NCBI GenBank assembly: GCA_945889445.1
Contig: CAMDBX010000028.1
Location: forward strand, 1-42,970
Direction: 5' to 3'
Origin: Rhizobium sp. Q54
Lineage (GTDB): Bacteria > Pseudomonadota > Alphaproteobacteria > Rhizobiales > Aestuariivirgaceae
DNA: 42,970 bases
Position numbers and translations under genes: made by a program. How positions within the stretch are numbered: the stretch's first letter is position 1; every line of letters begins with the position of its first letter. Positions 26,197 to 33,289 of this stretch are shown here, piece after piece. The notes below the pieces were generated by a model. It made no database searches and had not been told where the DNA came from. It was given only the letters and a program-made list of their open reading frames with translations.

Positions 26197-26687
26197 TCTC
26201 CTACGTGGTTGCCGTATCAAGGAACGGGGTGATCGGGCGCGAGGGCGGGCTGCCCTGGCACATCTCCTCCGACCTCAAGCGCTTCAAGGAAATCACCATG
26301 GGCAAGCCCGTGGTGATGGGTCGCAAGACCTGGGAAAGCCTGCCGCGCAAGCCCTTGCCCGGGCGGCGCAACATCGTCATCACCCGGCAGCGCGGCTTCG
26401 CGCCGGAGGGGGCGGAGGTGACGGCCACCCCGGAGGAGGCGCTGGCACTCTGCGGCGAAGCGCCGGAGGTGGCGGTCATCGGTGGCGGCGAGATCTACCG
26501 ACTGTTCTGGCCGCTGGTCGACCGGCTCTACCTCACCGAAGTCGACCTCGAGGTCGGTGGCGACACGCATTTCCCCGCCGTTTCGCCTGCCGAATGGCGG
26601 GAAGTCGGGCGGGAGGTCCACCCAAGGGGCGAGAAGGACTCGGCCGCCTTCACCCTGCGCATCCTGGATCGCATGACAAAAATTTAA
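26193..26687 (+). CDS. folA: Dihydrofolate reductase
   Basis: 164-residue DHFR, which reduces dihydrofolate to tetrahydrofolate with NADPH and closes the cycle opened by ThyA. The N-terminal MISYVVAVSRNGVIGREGGL then PWHISSDLKRFKEITMGKP are the substrate-binding loop (the Asp of SSDL is the catalytic acid equivalent) and the cofactor region. VVMGRKTWESLPRKPLPGR and VIGGGEIYRLFWP are further family motifs. The length is normal. The ATG overlaps the second GNAT stop by 4 bases. It closes the thyA operon; a separate promoter for hflK begins 16 bases after its stop. Confidence 0.96.
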   Translation: MISYVVAVSRNGVIGREGGLPWHISSDLKRFKEITMGKPVVMGRKTWESLPRKPLPGRRNIVITRQRGFAPEGAEVTATPEEALALCGEAPEVAVIGGGEIYRLFWPLVDRLYLTEVDLEVGGDTHFPAVSPAEWREVGREVHPRGEKDSAAFTLRILDRMTKI

Positions 26688-26702
26688 GGAACGGGCGCGC
26701 CG

Positions 26703-26731
26703 TGGACATTCCGCCGCAGCGTACCTATATC
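26703..26731 (+). promoter_or_regulatory. Promoter before hflK
   Basis: TGGACA (26703-26708), 17 bases, TATATC (26726-26731): five and four matches to the sigma-70 consensus. The predicted start falls in the 11-base palindrome CGTTCCGAACG (26731-26741), a possible operator. This gives the hflKC-degP genes their own promoter apart from the thyA operon. Confidence 0.5.
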
Positions 26732-26774
26732 GTTCCGAACGTATCACGACATACAAGAACAAGGGTGAAACTGA

Positions 26775-27884
26775 ATGCCGTGGAATTCCGAAGGTGGTGG
26801 TGGCGGTGGTGGTGGCGGTGGCGGTGGCGGCCAGGGTCCCTGGGGCCAGGGTCCCTGGGGTCAGGGCGGCGGGCCACGCCGGCCAAACCCGGGTGGTGGC
26901 CGCGGTCCAAACCCGCCCGACCTTGATGACCTCATCCGCAAGGGTCAGGACAAGCTGAAGCAGGTGCTGCCGCAAGGCGGCGGCGGCTACATCGGCTGGC
27001 TCCTCGGCATCGGCTTCATCGGCCTCGTGGTGCTCTACAACAGCGTTTATCAGGTCCAGCCGGACGAGCGCGGCGTGGTCCTGCGCTTCGGCACCTTCAA
27101 CCGCATCGCCGAGCCCGGCCTCCACTTCGCACTGTGGCCGGTCGAGACGATGGAAAAGCCGCGCGTCGGCGCGGTGCGCCAGATCAACATCGGCAGCGAT
27201 GGCAATGACGGCCAGATGCTCACCTCGGACAAGAACATCATCAATGTGCCGTTCTCGGTGTTCTGGCGCATCAACGACGCCAAGAACTTCCTCTTCAACG
27301 TCGCCGATCAGGAAAGCGTGATCAGCGCCGTGTCGCAGAGCGCCATGCGCGAGGTGGTGGGCCAGACCCGCGCCCAGGCCATCCTCACCACCGGCAAGAA
27401 CACCGTCGAGGCGCAGGTAATCGAGATCACCCAAAAGCTGCTCGACGAATATGGCGCGGGCGTCACCGTGTCGTCCGTCAACCTCGGCGACGTGCAGCCG
27501 CCGCGCGAAGTGGCAGACGCCTTCGCCGAAGTGGTGCGCGCCGGTCAGAACCGCGAGCAGTCGATCAACGAGGCCGAGCAGTACCGGAACCAGAAGTATC
27601 GCCTCACCGACGGTGACGCGGCGAAGCTGATCGAGGACGCCAGCGCCTACAAGTCCGCCACGGTGGCCGAGGCGCAGGGTGAAGCGGCACGCTTCCTCTC
27701 GGTCTACGAGGAGTACAAGAACGCCAAGGACGTGACGCGCCAGCGCATCTATCTCGAAACCATGGAGGACATCCTGGGCAAGACCAACAAGGTCATCATC
27801 GAGCCCAACTCCGGCGGACAGGGCGTCGTGCCCTATCTTCCGCTTCCCGAAGTCAAGGCCCGTTCGGGCGCAGCGCAGAACTGA
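26775..27884 (+). CDS. hflK: HflK, FtsH protease modulator
   Basis: 369-residue SPFH/Band 7 membrane protein. With HflC it forms a large periplasmic cage around FtsH and tunes its proteolysis. The N-terminus carries a run of 13 glycines (about residues 7-19) and a duplicated GPWGQ unit, then a Gly/Pro-rich linker. The membrane helix is about residues 74-91 (IGWLLGIGFIGLVVLYNS). The SPFH domain follows (VQPDERGVVLRFGTFN, PGLHFALWPVE). A long helical segment (EVVRAGQNREQSINEAEQYRN) continues to the C-terminus. The Gly tract is encoded by repeated GGN codons, prone to slippage. hflC follows 17 bases later. Confidence 0.94.
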   Translation: MPWNSEGGGGGGGGGGGGGQGPWGQGPWGQGGGPRRPNPGGGRGPNPPDLDDLIRKGQDKLKQVLPQGGGGYIGWLLGIGFIGLVVLYNSVYQVQPDERGVVLRFGTFNRIAEPGLHFALWPVETMEKPRVGAVRQINIGSDGNDGQMLTSDKNIINVPFSVFWRINDAKNFLFNVADQESVISAVSQSAMREVVGQTRAQAILTTGKNTVEAQVIEITQKLLDEYGAGVTVSSVNLGDVQPPREVADAFAEVVRAGQNREQSINEAEQYRNQKYRLTDGDAAKLIEDASAYKSATVAEAQGEAARFLSVYEEYKNAKDVTRQRIYLETMEDILGKTNKVIIEPNSGGQGVVPYLPLPEVKARSGAAQN

Positions 27885-27901
27885 GCGGGAGGACACAGCA
27901 C

Positions 27902-28819
27902 ATGAACAGCATGACCAAGACGATCCTCGCCGCCCTCGCCATTCTCGGCGCGGTGCTTTTCTATCTCTCCTATTTCGTGGTGGACCAGAAGCACAATGCC
28001 CTGGTGCTGCGCTTCGGCGACATCAACCGCGTGATCGACGAGCCGGGCCTCTACTTGAAGGTGCCCTTCGCCGACACCGTGTCGCTGATCGACAAGCGTA
28101 TCATGATCTGGGAGAACAATGGCCGCCCGGTGCAGGACGTGGCTTCGCAGGTCTACATCGTCGACGCCTTCACCCTGGCCCGCATCAAGGACGCGCGCCT
28201 GTTCCGTGAAACGCTCGGCGCCGACATGATGCAGGCCGAACAGCGCGTGGGTGCCCGCCTCGACGCGGCGCTGCGCCAGACCTATGGCCGCCGCTCCTTC
28301 GACGCTGCGCTGTCGTCCGACCGCGCCACCATGATGCGCGAGATCCGCGATCAGCTCCGCGAGGAGGCCGACGGCCTCGGCATCGAGATCGTCGACGTGC
28401 GCGTGCGCCGGACCGACCTTTCGGAGAACGTTCTGGAGCAGACCTACGGCCGCATGCGCTCGGAGCGCAACGCACTTGCCCAGGACATCCGCTCGCAGGG
28501 TGAATCGACCAAGACCCGCATGAACGCCGAGACCGACCGCACCGTCACCGAGAAGCTCGCACAGGCCCAGAAGGAAGCGCAGATCGTGCGCGGCCAGGGC
28601 GACGCCGAGCGGAACAAGGTGTTCGCCGAGGCCTTCCAGCAGGATCCGGAGTTCTTTGCCTTCTACCGGTCCATGCAGGCCTACGCGAAGAGCCTCGGCT
28701 CGGACGGCACCACCATGGTGCTCAGCCCGGACTCGGAGTTCTTCCGCTACTTCGGCGACCAGAAGCCGGGCGAGGCGGCGATCCCGCCCGCGCCGGCGCC
28801 GGCCCAGCCGGCGCAGTGA
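27902..28819 (+). CDS. hflC: HflC, FtsH protease modulator
   Basis: 305-residue partner of HflK. The signal-anchor helix is about residues 8-25 (ILAALAILGAVLFYLSYFVV), followed by the SPFH core (HNALVLRFGDINRVIDEPGLY, KVPFADTVSLIDKRIM) and a long coiled helix (RMNAETDRTVTEKLAQAQKEA). The C-terminal half FAFYRSMQAYAKSLGSDGTTMVLSPDSEFFRYF is the conserved HflC end, with a short Ala/Pro tail. It assembles with HflK in the inner membrane, facing the periplasm. Its stop overlaps the next ATG (TGATG). The gene order hflK-hflC-small membrane protein-degP is a known alphaproteobacterial arrangement and groups envelope quality-control factors. Confidence 0.95.
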   Translation: MNSMTKTILAALAILGAVLFYLSYFVVDQKHNALVLRFGDINRVIDEPGLYLKVPFADTVSLIDKRIMIWENNGRPVQDVASQVYIVDAFTLARIKDARLFRETLGADMMQAEQRVGARLDAALRQTYGRRSFDAALSSDRATMMREIRDQLREEADGLGIEIVDVRVRRTDLSENVLEQTYGRMRSERNALAQDIRSQGESTKTRMNAETDRTVTEKLAQAQKEAQIVRGQGDAERNKVFAEAFQQDPEFFAFYRSMQAYAKSLGSDGTTMVLSPDSEFFRYFGDQKPGEAAIPPAPAPAQPAQ

Positions 28820-29016
28820 TGCTCGCAAATGTGCTGATGGCCCTCGGTCTCGTTCTCGTGATCGAGGGTCTTCTTTATGCCTTGGCTCCGGCCCAGCTGA
28901 AGGCCATGATGCAGGCGGTACAGAAACTTTCGGACGACCAGTTGCGTATCGGCGGCGTGGCCGCCATGGCCACCGGTGTGGTTGCCGTGTGGATCGTGCA
29001 CACGGCCTATTTCTAG
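28819..29016 (+). CDS. DUF2065 small membrane protein
   Basis: 65-residue protein with two predicted membrane helices (MLANVLMALGLVLVIEGLLY and GVAAMATGVVAVWIVHTAYF), joined by a short polar loop around QAVQKLSDDQLR. It fits DUF2065, usually found between hflC and degP or next to hflKC. The function is unknown; position suggests an accessory of the HflKC-FtsH complex, by inference. The ATG overlaps the hflC stop as TGATG. A GTG one codon earlier is possible. degP follows 22 bases after the stop with its own strong ribosome-binding site. Confidence 0.85.
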   Translation: MLANVLMALGLVLVIEGLLYALAPAQLKAMMQAVQKLSDDQLRIGGVAAMATGVVAVWIVHTAYF

Positions 29017-29038
29017 GACTGATTTCGAGGAGGTGACG

Positions 29039-30607
29039 ATGAGCGCGAAGACCTGGACAGTGCGCAGCCTGGCGCTGGCAGCGGGCATCAGCATGCTGGC
29101 AGCCGCCGCCGTGACGCAGTCACCCGCGCTGGCGCCCGCCGTTGCCCAGACCGCGACCGACGAGACGCTCACCCCCGCTCAGCCCATGCTGCAGGAGCTT
29201 CCCTCGGTCGCCGACCTTGCCGACCGGCTGCTGCCGGCGGTGGTCGAGATCACCATTGAGTCAAGCGGCGAAGGCTCGGCCGAGGCTGCCCCCGAGGCCC
29301 AGCCGGACACCCCGCCCAGCCCCGGCGGCGAGAACCCGGATGACCCGGCCAACCCCTTCAAGGACTTCTTCGACGAGTTCCTGAAGCGCGGGCAGGGCGG
29401 CCAGCAGCCGCAGCAGAAGATGACTTCCATGGGCTCCGGTTTCGTGGTCGATCCCTCGGGCATCATCGTCACCAACAACCACGTGGTGGAAGGTGCGGAA
29501 TCGATCGAGGTCCATTTCAGTGACGACACGGTCCTCAAGGCCGAACTCGTCGGCCGTGATCCCAAGACCGACCTCGCGGTGATCCGCGTCAAGCCGGAGA
29601 AGCCCCTTCCCGTGGTCGCCTTCGGCGACAGCGACAAGCTGCGCGTGGGCGAGTGGGTGATGGCCATCGGCAATCCCTTCGGCCTCGGCGGCTCGGTGTC
29701 GCTGGGCATCGTCTCGGCCCGCAACCGCGACATCAACGCCGGCCCCTATGACGACTTTATCCAGACGGATGCGGCCATCAACAAGGGCAACTCCGGCGGC
29801 CCGCTGTTCAACCTCAAGGGCGAGGTGATGGGCATCAACACGGCCATCTTCTCGCCGTCGGGCGGCTCCGTCGGCATCGGCTTCTCGGTGCCTTCCAACA
29901 CCGCCAAGAACGTCATCAGCCAGCTCACCCAGTTCGGTGAAACGCGGCGCGGCTGGCTCGGCGTCAAGATCCAGGCGGTGACCGACGAGATCGCCGAATC
30001 TCTCAACCTCGAGAACACGCGCGGCGCGCTGGTGGCCGACGTGACGCCCACAGGCCCCGCCGAACAGGCCGGCCTGCAGCCGGGCGACATCATCGTGGAG
30101 TTCAACGGCCGTCCGGTGGTCACCATGCGTGACCTGCCGAAAATTGTGGCCGAAACGCCCATCGGCACCAAGGTGCCGGTCAAGGTGCTGCGCAAGGGCA
30201 AGGAAGTGGCCATCACCGCCGAGGTGGGCCGCCTCGAGGATGGCGAGAAGCTGGCAGACGCCGCAGGCAGCAAGACTGCGCCTGCACCGGACGCGCCCGC
30301 CGTCATCACCGTGCTCGGCATGACCGTCACCTCGATCACCGATGAACTCCGCACGAAGTATGGCATCGACAAGGATATCAAGGGCGCCGTCGTCACTGAA
30401 GTGGCGCAGGATGGTGCGGCCGCCGACAAGCGCCTCGAACCGGGCGACGTGATCACCGAAGCCGGCGAACAGGAAGTCCAGGGCGCAGCCGACATCTCGA
30501 CCCGCGTCGAGGCGGCCAAGAAGGCCGGCAAGAACTCGATCCTGCTGCTCATCGCCAAGGGCGGCAAGTCCGCCGAAATGCGCTTCATCGCACTCAAGTT
30601 GAAGTGA
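29039..30607 (+). CDS. degP: Do-family periplasmic serine protease/chaperone (DegP/HtrA)
   Basis: 522-residue HtrA protease that degrades or refolds damaged periplasmic and outer-membrane proteins. The signal peptide covers about residues 1-36 (cleavage after AVA). The protease domain has the full triad His148 (NNHVV), Asp178 (KTDLAV) and Ser252 (GNSGGP). Two PDZ domains follow (about 290-390 and 420-515), with the GWLGVKIQ and GAVVTEV motifs. The segment between residues 72 and 128 is a Pro/Glu/Gln-rich linker longer than in E. coli (LA loop region). The start is set by GAGGAGG 5 bases upstream of the ATG. It is the last gene of the hflK unit and ends at a strong hairpin. Confidence 0.95.
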   Translation: MSAKTWTVRSLALAAGISMLAAAAVTQSPALAPAVAQTATDETLTPAQPMLQELPSVADLADRLLPAVVEITIESSGEGSAEAAPEAQPDTPPSPGGENPDDPANPFKDFFDEFLKRGQGGQQPQQKMTSMGSGFVVDPSGIIVTNNHVVEGAESIEVHFSDDTVLKAELVGRDPKTDLAVIRVKPEKPLPVVAFGDSDKLRVGEWVMAIGNPFGLGGSVSLGIVSARNRDINAGPYDDFIQTDAAINKGNSGGPLFNLKGEVMGINTAIFSPSGGSVGIGFSVPSNTAKNVISQLTQFGETRRGWLGVKIQAVTDEIAESLNLENTRGALVADVTPTGPAEQAGLQPGDIIVEFNGRPVVTMRDLPKIVAETPIGTKVPVKVLRKGKEVAITAEVGRLEDGEKLADAAGSKTAPAPDAPAVITVLGMTVTSITDELRTKYGIDKDIKGAVVTEVAQDGAAADKRLEPGDVITEAGEQEVQGAADISTRVEAAKKAGKNSILLLIAKGGKSAEMRFIALKLK

Positions 30608-30613
30608 CGAAAT

Positions 30614-30646
30614 CCCTTCTCCCATTGCTGCGCAACGGGAGAAGGG
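30614..30646. terminator. Bidirectional hairpin between degP and serB
   Basis: CCCTTCTCCC (30614-30623) pairs perfectly with GGGAGAAGGG (30637-30646). The stem extends inward by three more pairs around a loop of CTGCG with one A/C mismatch. It lies between the converging degP and serB stops and can end transcription from both sides, although no long T-run follows. Its core also recurs in the repeat element at 36092-36118. Confidence 0.7.
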
Positions 30647-30648
30647 AA

Positions 30649-31515
30649 CTAGGTTACAAACTCCGCCTTCTCATACCCCTGCAGGTACAGCAGCGCCGTC
30701 AGGTCGCCGTGGTTCACGCGGAACCGCGCCTCGGCCTGCACCTGGGGCTTGGCGTGCAGCGCCACGCCCATGCCGGCCTCGCCGATCATCGCGAGGTCGT
30801 TGGCGCCGTCGCCCACGGCCAGCGCATCGGCTGTTGCAATGCCCAGCGTCGCTGAAATCCGCCGCAGCGCGTCGAGCTTCGCCTGCTGGCCGAGGATCGG
30901 GTAGCCCACCTCGCCGGTGAGCCGCCCGTCCGCCACGATCAGGTTATTCGCCTGGTTCTCGTCGAAGCCCAGCGCCTCTGCCACGCGTGAGGTGAAGGGC
31001 GTGAACCCGCCGGAGACGAGCGCGGTGTGGGCGCCATTGGCCTTCATGGTGGCAACCATCGTGCGGCCTCCGGGCATGAAGCTGATCCTTTCACGGAGGA
31101 TCGTGTCGATGATCGCGGCATCGAGGCCCTTCAGCAGCTTCACCCGTTCGGTCAGTGCGCCATCGAAGTCCAGCTCGCCGCGCATGGCGCGTGCGGTGAT
31201 CTGCTTGATGTGGGCGCCGATCCCAGCCATCTCGCCCAGCTCATCGATGCATTCCTGCTCGATCATGGTGGAATCCATGTCGGCGATCAGCAGCCGCTTC
31301 CGGCGGTTGAGGACGGGGACGACGTTGATGTCGATGGGGAGTGCGACGATCTCGGCGGCAGCGGCGTCGCGGCCCGCGAAGTCTGCAACCTCCAGAGCCT
31401 CGCCCTTCGCCAGCCAGCGTGGGTTGCCGGCGCCGAAGTCGCGCAGCATGTCCGCGGTCTTCACGCCGATTGCATGAGACCCCGGGGCTGCTATGAGGAC
31501 GAGAACGGAATCCAT
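30649..31515 (-). CDS. serB: Phosphoserine phosphatase
   Basis: 288-residue HAD-superfamily phosphatase that makes L-serine from phosphoserine, the last step of serine synthesis. Motif I DMDST is at residues 79-83 (Asp79 nucleophile, Asp81 acid/base). SGGFTPF is motif II and GDGANDLAMI motif IV. The N-terminal 75 residues form the regulatory ACT-like part seen in longer SerB proteins. The ATG at 31515 has GGTGGA about 4 bases upstream. That ribosome-binding site lies inside the start of the divergent miaA gene, whose ATG begins at the very next base. A GTG six codons earlier is possible. The stop falls just after a strong hairpin. Confidence 0.94.
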   Translation of the reverse strand: MDSVLVLIAAPGSHAIGVKTADMLRDFGAGNPRWLAKGEALEVADFAGRDAAAAEIVALPIDINVVPVLNRRKRLLIADMDSTMIEQECIDELGEMAGIGAHIKQITARAMRGELDFDGALTERVKLLKGLDAAIIDTILRERISFMPGGRTMVATMKANGAHTALVSGGFTPFTSRVAEALGFDENQANNLIVADGRLTGEVGYPILGQQAKLDALRRISATLGIATADALAVGDGANDLAMIGEAGMGVALHAKPQVQAEARFRVNHGDLTALLYLQGYEKAEFVT

Positions 31516-32373
31516 ATGTCCACCAGTCACCATAAACGCGCGCTGCTTATTGCAGGCCCCACCGCCAGCGGCAAGTCTACCCTGGCGCTGGAGAACGCCG
31601 TTGGCCTGAACGGCGTCATCATCAATGCCGATGCACTGCAGGTCTATTCAGCCCTGCGCATTCTCTCGGCCCGGCCCACGCCGGAGGATGAAGCCCGCGC
31701 ACCGCACCGCCTCTATGGCCACGTCGGCGCCGAGCAAGCCTATTCCGTCGCCTCGTGGCTGGCGCAAGCGCGCCGCGAAATGGAAGCGGCGTGGGAGCAG
31801 GGGCGGCTTCCCATCGTCACCGGCGGCACCGGGCTCTACTTCCGCGCCCTCGAACTGGGGCTCGCGCCCGTGCCGGAGATTCCTGAAGCGGTGCGCAGCC
31901 ATTGGCGCAGCTTCGCGGGCGACCTTCATGCCGAACTCTCGGCCCGCGACGCCGCAATGGCCGCGAAGCTCCTGCCCACCGATCGCCAGCGCCTGTGTCG
32001 CGCGCTTGAGGTGGTCGATGCCACGGGCCGCTCGCTGCTCGACTGGCAGCGGGACGGCCAGGACCAGGCGCCGCTGGCGCGCGTCACGGTCGAGCGCATC
32101 TTCATCGATGTGCCCCGCGAGGATCTCTACGCCCGCGCCGAGGCCCGCTTTGACGTCATGCTCGCGGCCGGGGCGCTGGACGAGGCCCGCGCCATGGCCC
32201 ACCTCGATCCCATGCTCCCCGCCATGAAGGCCATCGGCCTGCCGGAGCTCGGCGCCCATCTCCGGGGGGAAATGACCCTCGAAGAAGCGACCGTCCGGGC
32301 CAAGACCGCCACCCGCAACTTCATCAAGCGCCAGCTCACCTGGTGGCGCAGCCAGATGGGACACTGGCGCTGA
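31516..32373 (+). CDS. miaA: tRNA dimethylallyltransferase
   Basis: 285-residue MiaA, which transfers the dimethylallyl group to A37 of tRNAs reading codons that start with U. The P-loop GPTASGKS is at residues 14-21. The DALQVY stretch gives the catalytic Asp of the DxxQxY motif, and GGTGLYFRAL follows. The C-terminal segments AIGLPELGAHLRGEMTLEEA and TRNFIKRQLTWWR are conserved. It begins at the base next to the serB start (CATATG), so both genes' 5' signals lie within each other's coding region. GGA sits about 6 bases before the ATG. The length is slightly shorter than E. coli MiaA (316). Confidence 0.94.
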   Translation: MSTSHHKRALLIAGPTASGKSTLALENAVGLNGVIINADALQVYSALRILSARPTPEDEARAPHRLYGHVGAEQAYSVASWLAQARREMEAAWEQGRLPIVTGGTGLYFRALELGLAPVPEIPEAVRSHWRSFAGDLHAELSARDAAMAAKLLPTDRQRLCRALEVVDATGRSLLDWQRDGQDQAPLARVTVERIFIDVPREDLYARAEARFDVMLAAGALDEARAMAHLDPMLPAMKAIGLPELGAHLRGEMTLEEATVRAKTATRNFIKRQLTWWRSQMGHWR

Positions 32374-32500
32374 CAACACGTGGCGCCCTCCATTTCCCCG
32401 GCGCCTGAGGAATCTACTGATATTGCCATCGGACGGTGCGGCCATTAAACCCCTGCGCGCAGGATGGCTATCCTGTGCCTAGACAATGGAGGGGCCTCAG

Positions 32501-33067
32501 ATGAAAAAATTCGTGATCGCGATGGTTGCCGCGGCAGCGGCGTTGAGCATTCCCGGCGCGGCGGTGGCGGATGCCGTGATGGGGGCTGGCTTCCAGCAGG
32601 CCCAGGTTCGCATGCCGCAGCCGATGCCGGACCCGGACCCCGACATGCGCATGCCGGCTCCCGGCGCCGGTGCTGGCGTGAAGGGTTGCTGGCGCGCCAA
32701 GCAGCCGCTCTATGGCCAGTATCGCCTCTCCTTCTGCCTCAACCGCGGTTCCGACGGTGGCTACCAGGTCGATGGCGGCGAGCTCTCCTGCAACGGTGAC
32801 ATCGACTGGGTGCGCAATGGCAACCAGGTCGACATCCGCATGAACCGCGGCCGCTGCAACCGCAACACCGACTGGAGCCGCGACCGCATCTCCTGCACCA
32901 TCGACCTCTATGGGGCAGCACCGGGCGAGGCCACGCTGATCCCCGCCCAGGCCCGCATGCCGGTGCCGGGCGGCGGCGGCTACGACATCACGCGCATGAA
33001 CTGCATCTATCGTCCGGTCGCCGGCCCCTATGGCCCGGTGCGCTTCATCGCCAGGCGCGACGACTGA
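32501..33067 (+). CDS. Secreted six-cysteine protein of unknown function
   Basis: 188-residue exported protein with a good signal peptide (MKKFVIAMVAAAAALSIPGA, cleavage after AVA near residue 23). A Met/Pro/Gln-rich linker (about 35-60) leads to a beta-rich domain with six cysteines at 63, 79, 97, 119, 132 and 168, enough for three disulfides. The domain has Arg/Asn-rich strands (RNGNQVDIRMNRGRCNRN). I recognise no family. The ribosome-binding site GGAGG is 9 bases upstream of the ATG; an in-frame earlier ATG adds only five residues. It stands alone between miaA and the ilv leader and ends at a very stable hairpin. It is probably periplasmic. Confidence 0.8.
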   Translation: MKKFVIAMVAAAAALSIPGAAVADAVMGAGFQQAQVRMPQPMPDPDPDMRMPAPGAGAGVKGCWRAKQPLYGQYRLSFCLNRGSDGGYQVDGGELSCNGDIDWVRNGNQVDIRMNRGRCNRNTDWSRDRISCTIDLYGAAPGEATLIPAQARMPVPGGGGYDITRMNCIYRPVAGPYGPVRFIARRDD

Positions 33068-33074
33068 GTTTCCG

Positions 33075-33113
33075 GCGGGCGGAAGGGGGCCTTGACGTTC
33101 CCCTTCCGCCCGC
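33075..33113 (+). terminator. Terminator-like hairpin after the six-cysteine protein gene
   Basis: GCGGGCGGAAGGGG (33075-33088) pairs perfectly over 14 bases with CCCCTTCCGCCCGC (33100-33113). The loop contains the -35 box of the ilv promoter. There is no T-run, so ending would depend on Rho or on stem strength. Confidence 0.6.
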
Positions 33114-33120
33114 GTAAACA
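33092..33120 (+). promoter_or_regulatory. ilv leader promoter embedded in the hairpin
   Basis: TTGACG (33092-33097), 17 bases, TAAACA (33115-33120). The -35 has five of six matches; the -10 has three. Eight bases separate the -10 from the leader ATG at 33129, so the transcript is expected to begin at or within one or two bases of that ATG. This gives a leaderless leader peptide, as known for trpL in Sinorhizobium. Confidence 0.6.
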
Positions 33121-33128
33121 GCCGCCCC

Positions 33129-33176
33129 ATGAACACCATTCTTGTAGTAGGACCGCGCAACGCCGGGGAAGCCTAA
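33129..33176 (+). CDS. ilvL: ilv operon attenuator leader peptide
   Basis: 15-residue peptide MNTILVVGPRNAGEA. Residues 4-7 are Ile-Leu-Val-Val, the three end-products of the pathway, encoded by ATT CTT GTA GTA. These codons are uncommon in this GC-rich genome and would slow translation further when charged tRNA is short. There is no ribosome-binding site, in line with leaderless translation from the promoter 8 bases upstream. Its stop sits inside the antiterminator strand. The role follows from position before ilvB and from the alternative folds described in the next entry. It is too short for standard gene callers. Confidence 0.85.
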   Translation: MNTILVVGPRNAGEA

Positions 33177-33232
33177 GCTTCCAGGAACTGGTGGTGTTGC
33201 GCGGAAATCAGGCTCCCTTGGGGGCCTTTTTT
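33153..33232 (+). promoter_or_regulatory. Transcription attenuator of the ilvB operon
   Basis: Mutually exclusive folds are readable. Fold 1: CCGCGCAAC (33153-33161) pairs with GTTGCGCGG (33196-33204), enclosing a small hairpin GGAAGC/GCTTCC (33167-33182). The terminator GGCTCCC (33211-33217)/GGGGGCC (33220-33226) with a T-run (33227-33232) can then form. Fold 2: CCGGGGAAGCCTAA (33163-33176) pairs with TCAGGCTCCCTTGG (33208-33221) at 12 of 14 positions (two G-U) and destroys the terminator. A ribosome stalled on the Ile-Leu-Val-Val codons would cover 33153-33161 and favour fold 2. Folding was done by eye. Confidence 0.8.
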
Positions 33233-33289
33233 ATTGCCTGAATGATAAATCACGTGTTTGACGAACGGAAAAGTTGAAGAGGTTCTGAG

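Noticed and set aside
26688-26714. EcfG-type stress promoter before hflK (GGAAC present)
   Set aside because: No CGTT lies at the needed 16-17 base distance; the sigma-70-like boxes at 26703-26731 fit better.
26217-27896. 559-codon minus-strand open frame opposite folA and hflK
   Set aside because: The composition is that of an antisense shadow (His/Asp/Glu/Val rich), with no domain and no ribosome-binding site; the plus-strand genes are certain.
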